A program made the position numbers and the translations under genes. This document shows positions 63,580-64,000 of a stretch of DNA of 64,000 nucleotides, in pieces. This DNA is from Heliocidaris erythrogramma (taxonomy: Eukaryota > Echinodermata > Echinoidea > Camarodonta > Echinometridae): assembly GCA_025617745.1 (NCBI GenBank), contig CM046853.1, forward strand, positions 16,039,174-16,103,173. Direction: 5' to 3'. How positions within the stretch are numbered: position 1 is the first letter of the stretch; each line of letters opens with the position of its first letter. The notes below the pieces were generated by a model. That model saw nothing but the letters and a program-made list of their open reading frames with translations. It did no database searches and was not told where the DNA came from.

Positions 63580-63957
63580 CACTGAAAAAAATGGGCAATA
63601 TTTTACCCAATATTTTGCCCAACGTTGGGCCGATAGTCAACCCTACCAACTATTGGGTAATGCTCTGACCAACACTGTTGGGACATTAATGTGCCCAACT
63701 TTTGGACAAACATTTACTAAAAATTTGGTCATTGTTTGTCAAATTCCCGGATCCAACAGCGTCCACATGCACATCTCGCATCATATCGTGTTACAAAACA
63801 GTTGGGTAATATGAACATTTTCTTGTGGGACTTGCCCAACAATTTGGACATATGCAATCGGACCCCCAATTATTGATAAAACTTTTACCCAAATTTTGGT
63901 CAGATAATGCCCAACAAGAAAAATTACCAACGTAAATTTACCCGTTTTTTCACAGTG
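63580..63957. mobile_element. Miniature element with CACTG(TG)AAAAAA ends and TA flanks
   Basis: The left end is CACTGAAAAAAATGGGCAA. The right end, read inward on the other strand, is CACTGTGAAAAAACGGGTAA. The dinucleotide TA lies immediately outside both ends (63578-63579 and 63958-63959), as in Tc1/mariner-type insertions. The interior repeats motifs such as CCCAACATTTTGG, including the perfect palindrome GCCCAACGTTGGGC at 63617-63630. There is no transposase. Confidence 0.78.
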
Positions 63958-64000
63958 TAAGATTCTCACTTACTTTCCCAGCTTTATAAACCAACGAGGT

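Larger units (their letters stand above)
57061..64000. other. Presumed upstream flank of the gene
   Basis: Right of the first exon I see no coding exon. The interval holds a CACGTG E-box-like site near 57758, a purine tract around 58565-58690, an A/TAA microsatellite at 58741-58800, a possible LINE fossil at 59035-59590, a hAT-like element at 59681-59941, CT and GA tracts, a short inverted-repeat element at 62161-62299 and a TA-flanked element at 63580-63957. The stretches 57.1-58.5 and 60.3-61.4 kb show nothing else I can name. Confidence 0.6.

Noticed and set aside
1-64000. CRISPR array, operon, phage or other prokaryotic system
   Set aside because: The sequence is eukaryotic with spliced exons. 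The tandem repeats have no regular repeat-spacer structure.

Overview
The window is animal nuclear DNA: AT-rich, intron-dominated, full of G/C homopolymers, microsatellites and short inverted-repeat transposons, with no bacterial-style gene organisation. The exon content and repeat style (a tRNA-derived SINE, hAT-like miniature elements carrying poly-G tracts, TTAAAGGG-type inverted-repeat elements) suggest a marine deuterostome, most likely an echinoderm such as a sea urchin. The organism call is inference.

One protein-coding gene is supported. It lies on the minus strand and covers nearly the whole window: a nephronectin/EGFL6-family secreted matrix protein. Seven coding exons are visible in transcription order: a signal-peptide exon (56873-56934), an N-terminal Cys-Cys-x-Gly-Trp exon (31749-31945) and five single EGF-repeat exons (16020-16112, 13076-13198, 7828-7944, 4763-4897, 3422-3553). 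All splice phases agree: phase 2 after exon 1, phase 1 at every later junction. Joining exons restores the split codons, for example the Asp of the DQNEC and DIDEC calcium-binding starts. The linker and MAM-domain exons expected of this family were not found and should lie left of position 1. The first two introns are about 25 kb and 15.6 kb; later ones are 1.2-5.1 kb.

The rest is intron and, right of about 57.05 kb, presumed upstream sequence. It holds a nested foldback element (762-1635), hAT-like miniature elements (two with 8-bp target duplications), a tRNA-derived SINE ending about 25 bp from the exon-2 splice acceptor, a roughly 600-bp inverted-repeat minisatellite (10498-11105), a CpG-rich TTAAAGGG element (12362-12888), a TA-flanked miniature element (63580-63957), several 48-160-bp tandem duplications and many homopolymer tracts. 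A degenerate LINE-like fragment near 59.0-59.6 kb is tentative.

I saw no second gene, no functional RNA gene and no previously undescribed molecular system. The most interesting material is the gene's architecture (a choice of in-frame exon-2 acceptors, short uORFs, loss of calcium-binding signature in EGF5), transposons sitting beside its splice sites, and the palindromic minisatellite.
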